Positions 14,963 to 25,893 of a DNA stretch of 64,000 nt are shown here, one piece after another. The number at the start of each line of letters is the position of its first letter. Within the stretch, counting starts at the first letter, position 1. The position numbers and the translations under genes are program-made. The stretch covers positions 124,001 through 188,000 of the forward strand of contig PDHQ01000027.1 of the NCBI GenBank assembly GCA_003339415.1, in the 5' to 3' direction. The notes beneath the pieces are model-generated. The model worked only from the letters and a program-made list of their open reading frames with translations. It had not been told where the DNA came from and searched no databases. Source of the DNA: Ophiocordyceps camponoti-saundersi (nom. inval.). Its lineage: Eukaryota > Ascomycota > Sordariomycetes > Hypocreales > Ophiocordycipitaceae.

Positions 14963-15950
14963 ATGTGGACGGGTATCGTGCGACGCTTCTCAGCTGAAGA
15001 CGGGCAATTTCCCGATGACGACGAGTCAAGCCGTCGGATAACGACGACGAAGGCGGCGGGTGCGACGACGACTACTGCTACTACTACGACGACGACGACG
15101 ACGACGATGACGACGACGACGACGACAAAGGACGATGGCATTCATGGCGTCTTTTCGCCGGCGGCGCAACAAAGGAACGCCAGTGCTGCCGTCTGCTATC
15201 GGCCGCCGCCGCTGGATCCCGTCGTGCTGCACGGGTCGTCTTCGCTGGCGGGGGGGCTGCTGACGGCGACGGTGGCGGAGGAGCTTCGCGCCATGGTGCC
15301 GGAGAGGCTTCGCATCGTCGAGGACTGGCGACTGGTCTATAGTCTGGAGCGGGACGGGGCCAGTCTCGCCACGCTGTATCAACGGGCGAGGCCTTATGAT
15401 GGCTGCAGGGTGGGGTTCGTCCTCGTTATCAAGGACCAGGAGGGTGGGGTGAGTTTTGCCGCTCTCATTGCCGCGCTCGAGATGTTGTGCTTTTTTTTTT
15501 ATCTCTAAGCCTGACTCGGTTGGATCCATGAAGATTTTCGGCGCATACCTTTCGGAGCACCCACATCCGGCGCCGTCGTACTTCGGCAATGGCGAATGCT
15601 TCCTCTGGCGCGTCTCGGCACTCGCTTCCCTCCCGCCGCCGCCTTCGAGCGACACGACGCATCTGACGCGCCACACGACGCTGGCTGCCTCGACGAGCGG
15701 TACCTCGACGCCGAGCGAGCTGATACGATTCAAGGCCTTTCCCTACAGCGGCCTGAACGACTGCTACATCAATTGCGAGGCCAGCTTCCTCAGCGTCGGA
15801 GCTGGCGGCGGTCACTACGGCCTCTGGCTCGACGATTCCCTCGACGTCGGACACAGTTCGCAGTGCGACACCTTTGGCAACGAGCCTTTGAGTGATGCCG
15901 GAGAGAAGTTTGGCGTCCTGGGCGTCGAGTTGTGGGTGCTAGGCGCCTGA
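14963..15950 (+). CDS. OXR1: TLDc-domain oxidation-resistance protein Oxr1
   Basis: TLDc proteins protect against oxidative stress, and yeast Oxr1 also promotes disassembly of the V-ATPase (family knowledge). Exons 14963-15448 and 15534-15950 give 300 residues. The intron (85 nt) has a CTGAC branch site at about 15511 and an AAG acceptor; the join reads DQEGG-IFGAYLS, the usual TLDc core. Later motifs are YFGNGECFLWR, SGLNDCYI, GLWLDDSLDVGHS and the C-terminal CDTFGNEPLS...FGVLGVELW, all typical. Residues about 33-56 are an almost pure threonine tract coded by ACG/ACT repeats. An earlier acceptor at 15509 would add eight residues. The start is the first in-frame ATG; a short upstream exon cannot be excluded. 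Confidence 0.9.
15060..15130. repeat. ACG/ACT trinucleotide repeat coding poly-Thr in OXR1
   Basis: A run of ACG and ACT codons encodes about 20 threonines broken by Ala, Met and Lys. It lies N-terminal to the TLDc domain and is likely disordered and length-variable. Confidence 0.8.
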
Positions 15951-16261
15951 ACTGGTGGCGATTGTCGGTTGTAACAAATGACTATGGCGTTAGCTTTTGC
16001 CTGTTTTTCTTTTCCTTTTTTCCCCTTCCTCGCTTGAAGGAATGAGATATTAAAAAAAGACACAAGTCGAGGAGTGGAGAGATAATCACGATAATAGCGG
16101 CAACATGTGACGAAAGACAGGGGGGTGGGAAGGGAGGACTTTGCATAGTTTTTACCGAAAAGCTGTTGTCGGGCATATTCAGCGATACCCAAGAAACTCG
16201 CCTCTCTCGATGCCGCCTAATTTTCTGGTGTGGCAATGTATGACAGAACGGTTCAGGGGCA
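15951..16261. other. Convergent 3' region between OXR1 and HEM4
   Basis: About 310 bases between two converging stop codons. It should hold both 3' ends; no further feature is seen. Confidence 0.5.
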
Positions 16262-17236
16262 TTATTCAGGGCGCCTGTATAGCTCGATGGCCTTCAGGAC
16301 ACCCTCGGGCGACGGTGTAGCGGCGCAGGCATGAGGCTCGAAGGCGAAATTGTCCATTAGGTGAGCCCTTGTGGTAGGGCCGATGGTAGCGATCAAAGTG
16401 CCGGCATTGGTCGTCGTCGAAGTAATCAACGACACCTTTCCTGTGGCGTCGTCTAGCCAGCCGAGGCAGCGAAGCAAGCTGTCACAACCAGAAGGCGAGA
16501 AGACGACGATCCAGCGAACGGGAGCGTCGGCGGAGCGGCGCAAAGCTAGGTCGAGATCCTGGGCGAGGTTGGGCACGACGGTGGTTGTGTAGACGACTTC
16601 TTCGGTGACTTGAATGCGTTGGGCGGGTAGGAGGGATTCATCCATCAGTGTACGGGGAATGACGTCGCGGCGTTGCTCGCCTACGAGGAAGAGCAGCGGG
16701 GGACGAGGGCCTTGCTTTGCGTCGCCATCGTCCGAGACTAGGTAGTGTGTCTGGATGTAGCGAGCGAGCGCCTCTCCGTTACCGCACTCAGCGCCACCGA
16801 GCACATTCATGGGCGCGATTCCCTTCAATGCCATAGCCGTAGCCGGACCGACGGCGAAGACGGGCACGTCGCCGAGATGAGGCCAGTCACTTGATGTTGA
16901 CGACGTTGGCGGCGGCGGCGGCGGTGGCACTTCATCCTCTGCTCGATGACGACGACGACCGGCCTCTACGACCGATGCCAAGGCCTCGACGGCGCGCTGC
17001 GAGGTGACGATGAGGCCGCCAAAGAGGCAGTCCGGACCGTCGCCTATGCGCTTCCGAAGAAGCAGCTCTTCCAGTCGTGAGGACGCGTCGGCGCAACTTT
17101 GGTGCCTTAGCACGGGGACGAAGCGAGGGGAGAAGTTGGATGATTGGAAGTGCTCCTCGTACGGGTCGCGAGGGGATGACGGCGTTTTGAGAAGGATGAC
17201 GACTGGGAGAGGCGCGTTTTGAGAAGTTGATGCCAT
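16262..17236 (-). CDS. HEM4: Uroporphyrinogen-III synthase
   Basis: The enzyme closes hydroxymethylbilane with inversion of ring D to give uroporphyrinogen III in heme synthesis. It is a single exon of 324 residues. Typical HemD/Hem4 features are the N-terminal strand PVVILLKTPSSP...DPYEEHF, FVPVLRHQ, the GLIVTSQRAVEAL block, DVPVFAVGPATAMAL, FLVGEQRRDVIPRTL, the VVYTTTV strand, IVVFSPSG, and the C-terminal TIGPTTRAHL near SPEGVLKAIELY. I prefer the start at 17236 (MASTSQNAP) because the conserved fold begins just after it; an in-frame ATG at 17356 would add 40 weakly conserved residues. It is divergent from ERV1, with a bidirectional promoter of about 424 bases. Confidence 0.93.
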   Translation of the reverse strand: MASTSQNAPLPVVILLKTPSSPRDPYEEHFQSSNFSPRFVPVLRHQSCADASSRLEELLLRKRIGDGPDCLFGGLIVTSQRAVEALASVVEAGRRRHRAEDEVPPPPPPPTSSTSSDWPHLGDVPVFAVGPATAMALKGIAPMNVLGGAECGNGEALARYIQTHYLVSDDGDAKQGPRPPLLFLVGEQRRDVIPRTLMDESLLPAQRIQVTEEVVYTTTVVPNLAQDLDLALRRSADAPVRWIVVFSPSGCDSLLRCLGWLDDATGKVSLITSTTTNAGTLIATIGPTTRAHLMDNFAFEPHACAATPSPEGVLKAIELYRRPE

Positions 17237-17369
17237 TGTGTTCTGCCTTCCGGTTTGGGACCTTTGGTGCGGGTACACGGTCAGAGGCAAAGGTGTTAGG
17301 GGAGGAGAAGAGTTCGCCGTTGCTTGACGGGCAGGATGAGAGGACATTCCACTCAAGGTTGCGGATACG

Positions 17370-17384
17370 ACCCTAACCCTAACC
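17370..17384. promoter_or_regulatory. Telomere-repeat-like motif in HEM4/ERV1 promoter
   Basis: The sequence ACCCTAACCCTAACC contains two and a half copies of the fungal telomere repeat (TTAGGG on the other strand). It lies 134 bases upstream of the HEM4 start and 277 upstream of ERV1. Short TTAGGG boxes in fungal promoters can bind Tbf1-type proteins (established in yeast); the role here is inferred. Confidence 0.4.
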
Positions 17385-17660
17385 GCGAGAACACGAGCCT
17401 ACCTAGTTCCTACGGTAAATAGACCCGCTCCCACTCCTCCGCGATCCTGTAGTCTGGTCATGTGATCTCTCGACGGCCACGTCTAGTATTCCCCATGTCG
17501 ACTTCAGTTAAGAATCTCGACCTAAGACCTGACTATTCCCTCCTTTTCGTACCGTCATCATCACTGTATTTTGCTTCCTCGCCCTTCCGGCCGTTCATTT
17601 CTCGAGTTACCGATCCGAAAGAAGTTCTAGGGAAGGGCGAGGAAGCGTTTCCAGCCAGTC

Positions 17661-18274
17661 ATGGCCGACGACGAGAGGAAAGACGATGACAAGGCCGATG
17701 ACCATCCTCGTCTCAAGAAGCTGCCCACCGGCATTGTTTTAGACAAAGACGGGAAGCCGTGAGTCTATCCTCAAGATCCCCGTCTTCTCTTTGTCTCTAG
17801 TGAGTGTAATTGACCGCCTTGCTCCCGCCCGCGCGCCCCTCCCCCCTCATCCCCCACTTCAGCTGCCGCAACTGCACGTCCTTCGCCGCCTGGGCAGCAC
17901 AGGCAAAGAACAAGACCAGAGCGACGCCTCGCGCGGACTGCCCTCCAGACGTCGAGGCTCTTGGCCGCGGTACCTGGACGCTGCTCCACTCCATCGCCGC
18001 CAGCTATCCAGAGAAGCCGTCGGCAACGCAGCAGTCAGACCTGCTCGGCTTCGTTCGCCTCTTCTCCCGTCTCTATCCCTGCTGGGTCTGCGCCGAGGAC
18101 TTTCAAGCCTATCTTGGCCGTCACAAACCGATTGTCGCTAGTCGTGCCGACTTCGGCCTTTGGCTTTGTAATGCCCACAATGATGTAAATCGCAAGCTGG
18201 GCAAGCCTGAGTTCGACTGCTCCAAGTGGGAGGAACGGTGGCGTACTGGCTGGGCAGATGGGCGCTGCGATTGA
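17661..18274 (+). CDS. ERV1: FAD-linked sulfhydryl oxidase Erv1 (mitochondrial disulfide relay)
   Basis: Erv1 reoxidises Mia40 in the intermembrane space and passes electrons to cytochrome c or oxygen. Exons 17661-17758 and 17863-18274 give 169 residues, near the family length. The join rebuilds GKPCRNCTSF, whose shuttle CxxC is Cys34/Cys37. The FAD-proximal CxxC is Cys106/Cys109 in YPCWVC, preceded by WTLLHSIAASYPEKPS, and the structural pair is Cys135/Cys152 around HNDVNRKLGKPEF. The intron (104 nt) is longer than most in this window. All redox cysteines are present, so the protein should be active. It diverges from HEM4; both serve mitochondrial redox and heme metabolism. Confidence 0.96.
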
Positions 18275-19982
18275 GTGCTTTGATTTCATCAATCAAACAA
18301 CAACCCGACTCTCCACTCCACTGGGCTGCTGTTCACCAATACTTGAGTCTGCACAGGTCTCCGATGGCGTCTACCAATTTGCTGACCCGTAATTTCCTTC
18401 ACGTCGCAATCACATCTTCTCCGGACAGGCGTTTTCCTCGTAGCATGTCCTCATCTTTCCAGGTTCTTATTCAGCCGTAGGTATGTAAGTAGGTATGCTG
18501 AAAACACGCAGGCCTCGGACATTTACTCACTTGCGCCCAAGATTCGAGAGGTTGCGCCGTCAGATGATGTGACGTACTGCTTGAAATCCCAAATGAGATC
18601 ACCGTGGGTTGCCAGCAAGGTGGAATGATCCGTTTCAAGTCGGACCGTCGCCAGCTTATAAGCTCCGGCCAACTTGTAAGCGCTGAGCCCTCCGGTCGAC
18701 TCCCGTCTCGACTCCGAAGCGAGGCTTGATAAGGAAACACAATAGAAAATGAAATTCAGCGTCCGGGTGTCTCAAGTAGCCCATCGATGTGAGCGATTAA
18801 CTGTTCAGCTGAGCGTTCGTTTTATACATGGCGTTGCGGACGATTCCTGTCTCGTCACGCTCGACTATCTATGGACCTGGCTGCCAATTCAAGTCAGTGG
18901 CTGGCATCAATGATGCCGGTAAAAGTGGCCTCCGACTTGACTGACATGACTTCGCTGTCTTCCGTCCGATGTCGATGCTAACCGCTAATCGACAGCCTTC
19001 GCCGCCGACGGTTGTCCCGTGCGAAGAAAATTTCCACTCTTTTCGCCGCTTTAGGTAGGCGTCGACGCTCTTTCCGCCATTAATGTCGTAGCTGTTGCTT
19101 TCTCCGAACACATCCCCGTCGTTCAGATCGCCGGCTGACCGTTCTTTCGCTTCCAGCTGCGAACAAGAAGGCGGACAAAGTCAGCATTAACGATTAGCAA
19201 GCTGTCACCCACGCCTGGGCTATGGCCACGCGAGGGACCGTTTCTCAGGGAAAACAGCGTTGTCACCACCGAAATAGTGGATGTCAACTTTCGTATCTGG
19301 GTACGAAATTTCCATCGGACATGGCGGTGCTTACCCAGGTCTTGTGGGCAAGCATCGGATGATCTGTGATTGCCTGCTAGGGCGTCGCTCTGGCGGTGAG
19401 GGACACGGTGGAGGGACACAGGGCCATCTTCGTCAGCGACGGCTCCTTACATCTAAAAGCTCAGGAAACGAGGACCATGATCCGCCTAGTTGGAAGCAGT
19501 ATGTATGCCGGTTTGATCGAAGCGAGAGCCTCTCTGCGTTTTGCATTCCGCTGACAGGGAGTTAAAAATAAGCTTCGTCGATCATAAGAAAGGCTTTAAT
19601 ATACATAGAGCGTTTTACTCACGGAGCCGGACGATGAGTATCACAATATCGCCATTTGGAAGCACGGGGCATCGATGAACAACTTAACATCTTCGGCGGT
19701 AGAGAGTCAAGCCTCATCCTGGAGCTTAGAGTCGGTTGGATATCTTTCTTCCTCTCCTTATATAAGTAAGACGACTTGTGTATCACCATTAGACTATTCG
19801 TAACACCCTTTATATCTTACGTGTAAGAGTAATCTTGGAGTTGCAAGTGTCGCGAAGCTACTACCTACCTACCTACCTAGGTACCTAGGTAGGTAGGTTG
19901 CGATGGCACCGGCGTCCACAGTAGGGTTAGCAGGGTTAGTGCGGTAGGGTCAGAGTAGCTTAGGGTAAGGGCTACATACCTA
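18275..19982. other. Gene-free region between ERV1 and the Copia element
   Basis: I see no supportable gene in 1.7 kb; open frames here are short and lack recognisable domains. The last part (19860-19980) is a CCTA/AGGT tetranucleotide zone with GGGTTAG-like words, into which the retroelement is inserted. Confidence 0.5.
19867..19898. repeat. 32-bp perfect palindrome of AGGT/ACCT units
   Basis: Bases 19867-19880 are the exact reverse complement of 19885-19898 around a central GTAC, so the 32 bases could form a cruciform. It is the densest of many AGGT tetranucleotide clusters in the intergenic DNA of this window. Confidence 0.85.
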
Positions 19983-20122
19983 TGGTGACACAAGGTGGGC
20001 ACAGGCCATCGGGTGGGTGCACTGATGTGTGTGTATTATGTGTGTGCTAGGTCTAGGCTAGGATGGCTAGGCTAGGTCGTGTGCGAGGTCGGGCGGGGCT
20101 GGTCACGTGGACCCCCTCAACA
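19983..20122 (-). repeat. Copia 3' LTR (element on minus strand)
   Basis: It is 140 bp, TG...CA bounded, and differs from its partner at five positions. All five keep the un-mutated (C or G) state here, so this copy is close to the original LTR. Confidence 0.9.
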
Positions 20123-22039
20123 CCCCCCTTCAGGCCCGCTCAAACGAGCGGAAAATAGTCATCCCGTGCCGCAAAGCGCGGAAAATAATAAAACAGCAAA
20201 AATAGCGTTTTTAGGCTTTTCTTAAAGGGCCGGCAAAGGGCTTAAATAGCTTAAAAACGCAATAAAAAAAAAAACAGGATCTAAGAGATTAAATTAGGTC
20301 CCGGATAGGGTTGTTCCGTTCCGGATCGGTCGATTAGTGAAGGAAATAGTAGAAAATAGTAGGAATAAGCCTCTCTAAGCTACTCTTAAGGGGCCTTAAA
20401 TAGGTTAATCTAAGCTATTAAGAAGGTTAAATTAAGCTGTTAAGAGGGGTTAAAACGCCTATATAAAGGGTATTAAGAGGCCTAATTTAAAGGAAAATTC
20501 CTCTTCTTATAAGGGGCTAAAGATAGGCTATAAGCCTTACGGCTATATATATATATAGAGAGAGGTATCGTTATTCGTATCGCTTAGTAGGGAAATGCCG
20601 CTAAAGTCGTGCAAGTTAATATATCTAATAGTAAGGGGCCTAAAGGTGCCTGCTATTAATACTTTTAAGGCCGAAATAATCGCTTAGAGGCGTATTAAAG
20701 GGTATATATCGCGGGATTAGCGGCGGCACGAAGCCGGGCTAACGGTAAGGTTAATAATCGCAATAGGCCTCTTTAGGGCGTTAATCGCGATATACCTTAT
20801 CTATCCTCTCTTAATCGATACCTGCCTCTCTAGAACGATCCGTCCCGTCTTAATCGATAGCCGTAGCGCGACGCTAATCACTTTTCTTCCTTAAGATCCC
20901 CCCTTTAGGTACGGGATCCCCCGGCAATAGAAATCTTATATTATATTATTTATTAGGTCGTCGATTCAATCGATTAGTTTATTCGGTATCGGTGCCTTCG
21001 TTATCGGGTGGTATAAGGGTATCGCGGGCTTTATTATCGGGCGCCCTAGGCTTGTCTAATAGCGCACGAGGGCTGCCCTTTATATTATTTTTAGCCTTAG
21101 AGGGTAAGATCGTAATCTTCGGGTCGGAAAGATATAATATATAGACGAATTTAGCGTGTTAGAGACGCTATAGAGGCTTTATAAGGCTATCTGCGGCTAT
21201 ATCGGCTATGCCGATATATTAGATCGTAAAGAATCGCTTTTCTACGCGATTAATAACCTATTTATATTATATATTAATATACCTCGTTCGGGCTACTTTA
21301 AACTTATTAAGGGCGATAGCTTTAGTATTAAGGCTATCGGTGAATATAATTATAAGCGTCTATTATTACGGTAGCTTTAAGTTCTTAAGAATCTCGTTTA
21401 TCTAGATTAGGCTTATACTTATAGGCGTTAAATTAATAAATTTAGCCTCCGTTAACGATAGCGTTATAAGTATCTGCCGTTTCGATTTCTAGTATACGGG
21501 GCCTATGCTAACGAAAACGATATATCCGGCTATCGAGTATCTTATATATAAATTATCTATAAAAGAGGTATCTATAAAGATACGAGGTTTTAGATCGTAA
21601 GGGCTATAAGCTCCTCTAAGCGTAAGGCTAAGGTTCTTCGTGCCGTGAAGATAACGTATTAAATTCTTCTATATAAGAAGGTGCAAGGCGGTCGGATTAA
21701 GGTTACCTTCGTATAATTTGCTATTCGTGAAGGCTAAGTTAGGCCTTATACCGTTAGAGAGATAATTTATACTACCTATCCTCTTTAGCTATTCTTTTTA
21801 AGGTATCGCGAGCGGCTATATCTTCTAATTAGCGGGTATTTTAACCTTAGGTAGCTAGGGCGTTTATACGGCGTTCGTAACGCCTTCGCCGAATAATTCG
21901 AGTATTTTAGTAATATATTTCTCTTAATATACGTAGATTATATACGTGGCACGGTTCTTATAGAATTATAAGCCTAAGAAGGTAGTAGGTTCGCCTAAGT
22001 TACGCAGATCCTATAATTCCTTTAAAATGCCCTTTCCCT

Positions 22040-22120
22040 TATCTATAAGAGCGGCTATAAGCGCTATAATTATAGTATTATTAACGTAAAGGAGTATAAT
22101 AAATCCCTTAGGATAGGTAT
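22040..22120 (-). pseudogene. Copia reverse transcriptase catalytic box, mutated
   Basis: Minus-strand codons read GFIILLYVNNTIIIA, where 22074-22088 codes YVNNT. The Copia consensus is YVDD; both Asp codons have become Asn by G-to-A, so catalysis would be lost. Confidence 0.85.
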
Positions 22121-23559
22121 AGATATAAAACTTAGATTTAAGTTATTACTATCTACGGCGTTTAAGGGCCTCGCTTACGTATATAAACTATATCGCGGGA
22201 GATAACTTAAGGCCGTATAGGGCTCGATTAAGCTTATATACTCGATTCGTGCCGTCTTCGAAAAGATACGGCTAATCGACGAAAAATTCCTCCTAATAAG
22301 GGGCGTTAACGAACGCGTTTATAACGTTAAATTATTACTATTCGAGATCTTAGGAGGTTACGATTAATAGGAATACTCGAACGGAAGAGAGGTATATAAT
22401 AGCGGCGTAGAGGTCCTCGATAGAGTGCAAGGCCTCTTCTTTATCCCCTCTTACGTACTAGCGTGCCTTAGCAATTATAGCTTTATTCTTAGGCGTTTTT
22501 ATCGTAAATACCTATTTGCCGGGTAGAACTTGCTTGCTAATAGGTCGATTAATAAGATCCTAGGTCTATTAACTATAAAAAGCTTTAATTTCGGTATTTA
22601 TCGCTAGGCGCTAATAGGAGAGATAATCGGATCGCTTACGGATATCCTACTAGCCCTTAGGCGTTAATAGTATTAAAACGTTAAATACGGCGTTAATCGG
22701 AAGGACGAAGTCGGGAATCTCTGCCTCTTCTTCGTTAATATCTCTAAAGATAGCGTTAGCAGCAAATTTAGCTATAATAGCCGTCGTAGAACGGGTCTTA
22801 CGATTAGTGGCGGGTATTATAGCCTTATTCCTTAGCTTAGCTTACGGAGGAGCTTCTTTGTCGGCTAGATTATTAAATTAAGCACTATAAGGTATTTAAT
22901 CGGGCGTAAGGAATTATATCGTATTCGGAGGCGTAGCTAGTTTTTCAGATTAAGAAGGGCCTGCGGTTTTATTACCTAAATTAGGTGCGTTTCCCGCCTT
23001 AGGGTTACTAGCAGGCTCTTATAAGCCTCGATCGCTAGGACGATTATAATTATTATTATTATTATTATTATTAATATCGTTAGGTCCGAATCGAAAGAAT
23101 TCGTCTTTATTAAGTTAATCTTCCTAATCTTCCTTAATCTTAAGCTCTGCGACGTATTTAACTATTTAATCGAGCTTTAGATTAGCCGGGTTATAAAACC
23201 TAACGTCTCTAGCCCTAATAATCTTATCTTCTTCGGGTAGATATATCTTATAGATATGCCCGTGAAGGCCTTCTATGCTAACGAGGCGGCCTTCCTTAGC
23301 TCGAGGGGCTATTTTAGCGCTCTAAATTCGATATTAAGGAGGGATAACGATATATACCTTATAACCCTATAATTATATATATTTAATCGAATATTTATAG
23401 GGCATACGGATCGCGGCTATTACTATCTTAATAGGGCTCTAATTCTTCGGGTTAGTTAAGGATAGAAGCAAATTTTACACGTAGGCGCTAGTATCGATAA
23501 AAAACGGCTATAATTTCTCGGGCAGCTTCGTCTCTATATATATAGCCCTCGCGGTATCT

Positions 23560-23625
23560 ATTAAAATACGCCTAGCGCGTTCGGCTCGGCCGTTCTAGGC
23601 TAGGGTATAAGGGGCATAAGTTCGC
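23560..23625 (-). pseudogene. Copia integrase C-terminal core motif, mutated
   Basis: Minus-strand codons read YAPYTLA, a TAG stop, then NGRAERAR (NGRAERA at 23574-23594). The family motif is TPxQNGRAER, so the Gln codon CAG has become TAG, the classic RIP stop. Confidence 0.88.
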
Positions 23626-25753
23626 AAAATAAAGCCTTCGTTTACGGCCTAATTCCTGATTTTTTATTACGTAAATTTAAGGGCGTTATCGAATCCTATA
23701 ATTTAGACGTGATAGCCTCCTATAGTAATATTAACGCTGCGTTTCCACGCTTTAAGCCGTTTAAAGGCTTTATTACGGGTCTTCGTAAAAAGAACCTAGT
23801 AATAGTTAGTATAGGTATCGATTCCGTAAAGTATATACTAATAACCCTTATAAGCTATTAGAGAATATTAGATAAAATCCTAGAAGATATATTATAAGAA
23901 ACTCGTAGGCAGAATAGCGGGATCTCGACTAATTACGGTATCTACTTTTCTAAGTTAGCAAGCTCGGTAGTGGAATAATTCGAAGGTATTCTTCTTAATC
24001 GTGAGGCCGGATTTACGGCAGGCCTCGAGGATCCTATCTTTGCCTACGTGCTTAAGGCGTCGATATATTACTATATAATCGACTTTCTTTTCTTTTATAG
24101 GTAAGGTAGCTATTATAAGAGGCTTTAAAGCCTTAGCGCCCGTAATATTAGCGACGCCTCCTATCTAAGAGAGGTGGCAGATAGTGCGGCCTTATTATTA
24201 AAGGCGTATTCCTTCGCTATCGATGCGGATTTCCTTTCTATCGAGTTAATCGGCGGAAACGAGATTAACTAGGATATCTATACTATAAAATACCTCTTTA
24301 AAGGTGATCGAATAGCCGTTAGAAGCTATAATCGTGACGCTACCTTAGCCGTAGTAGAATAAGGGCTTACTATTCGACGCTATAAGGTATCGAGGGCTAT
24401 TAAATTCTTCGTATTAATTAAACTATCCCTTATTATTAAAAAGGTATAAGGTATAGCTAATATCGATAATTATAGCGTTCTATAAAATAAGGCTATCGCG
24501 ACCTTTAAGGGTAGCACTAATAATATAAGCTACGGTGCTCTTCCCTACCGATATTATATCCGCGCTACCACCTACGGAACTCGCGTTACTATTCTTACGT
24601 TACCTAGGAATAGGTAGCGGCCGGAGCTTAGGGTAGAGAACCTAGTATTATTCCTTTAAGTGAATATAACCTCCTAGATAGACGTTATAACCGTAGCAAG
24701 AGAGGGTTATAATCTCGTTCGTTATATTCGTACGCTTTAGTATATAGGGCACGATACGTATCTCCGAGTTTAATAACGATAGCTTCGGCTTATTATTATT
24801 ATTACCGTTACCCTTATTCTCCGGCTTCTTCTTCTAAGGTTAATTCTATATTACGGAAAGTGCCTTTCCGCTCGATAAGTCGCGGCTTATCTCGAAGTTA
24901 GCGATTCGTAATAAAATATATATATTAATATCGTTAAAAGATAACTTAGAAGGGCTATCTATATCGTAATCTTACTTCTTAGCGATAACGGGGCATAGGG
25001 TTTAGATAGTATTAATAGCTTTCTAAGCATAGATATATAGTATCTTTTTAAAATTAGCCCTTATATCTTTATCCGTAATAATTTAGTTTTAGAGGCCTTA
25101 AAGGTCCTTTTTAAAAGCTCTCTAACCTTTAATTATATCGTCTTTTAGCTTAAGCTAATACTAATATTAAAGAACGTATTAAGGTTATATCTTCGTTAAT
25201 ATTTTAGCCTATTTCTTAGCTAAGAGATAGATATCGTATACCGTAGTATTTTTATCCTAGCTAAGCCGGGTAATATTACTAATAGTTTTACCGGAAAGGG
25301 ACTATAAAACGATTCCTACGGTAATTTCTATTTTATCGTTATATTTAATAGCTTCGTCTTTATTAACGGGTTAGGTCGGAACCTTATTATCGAAGATAAA
25401 TAGTTTTACCTTATTAATTCGGGCCGCCGCTATAAGAGATCTATACTACTTAATATAGCTTATAGCGCCCTTAAGCTTCGTGCTACTAAAAGATAAAGAT
25501 ATCTTATTCTATTATTCGTCGTATTTTGCGCTTTTTCTTATTATTTTATATTATGCCTCCGGATCGAGAAGGCTAGTTAAATTTTTCGCTACTAAAATTA
25601 GTGTAAAATAATTTTCTTCGTTTTTCTTCTACGTGTGGAATTTTCCGTCACACTATAGCGCTCCGAATTAATTAAATAAGCCTAAAAGTAGGAAAATAAA
25701 GGTATCGTGAACTTCAGCGTAGCGGAAGCGTATTAGAAGGCGCTTATAACCTA

Positions 25754-25893
25754 TGGTGATATAAGGTGGGCATAGGCTATCGGGTGGGTGCACTGATGTA
25801 TGTGTATTATGTGTGTGCTAGGTCTAGGCTAGGATGGCTAGGCTAGGTCGTGTGCGAGGTCGGGCGGGGCTGGTCACGTGGACCCCCTCAACA
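25754..25893 (-). repeat. Copia 5' LTR (element on minus strand)
   Basis: This 140-bp copy differs from the other LTR only within its first 47 plus-strand bases: four C-to-T changes in CA context and one G-to-A in TG context. The remaining 93 bases are identical. The changed part is the part next to the RIP-mutated interior. Confidence 0.9.

Larger units (their letters stand above)
19983..25893 (-). mobile_element. Copia-type LTR retrotransposon, complete ends, inactivated by RIP
   Basis: Two 140-bp direct repeats (19983-20122 and 25754-25893) bound 5.6 kb of DNA poor in CA/TG and with no long open frame. The element reads on the minus strand: there the LTR is TGTTGAGG...CACCA, a polypurine tract GAAGGGGGG abuts the 3' LTR (rc of 20122-20132), and GGTTATAAG follows the 5' LTR as a likely primer-binding region. 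Integrase (about 23571-23620) and reverse transcriptase (22074-22088) motifs occur in Copia order (integrase before RT). Both catalytic motifs carry RIP-type changes. The 7-mer ATACCTA occurs directly outside both LTRs and may contain the target duplication. Confidence 0.9.

Noticed and set aside
16371..16592. Small plus-strand frame in HEM4
   Set aside because: Lies wholly inside HEM4 on the opposite strand and has no family features.
17370..17384. True telomere or chromosome end
   Set aside because: Only two and a half repeats, with genes on both sides.
19983..20122. Plus-strand orientation for the Copia element
   Set aside because: RT, integrase, polypurine tract and primer-site candidate all read on the minus strand.
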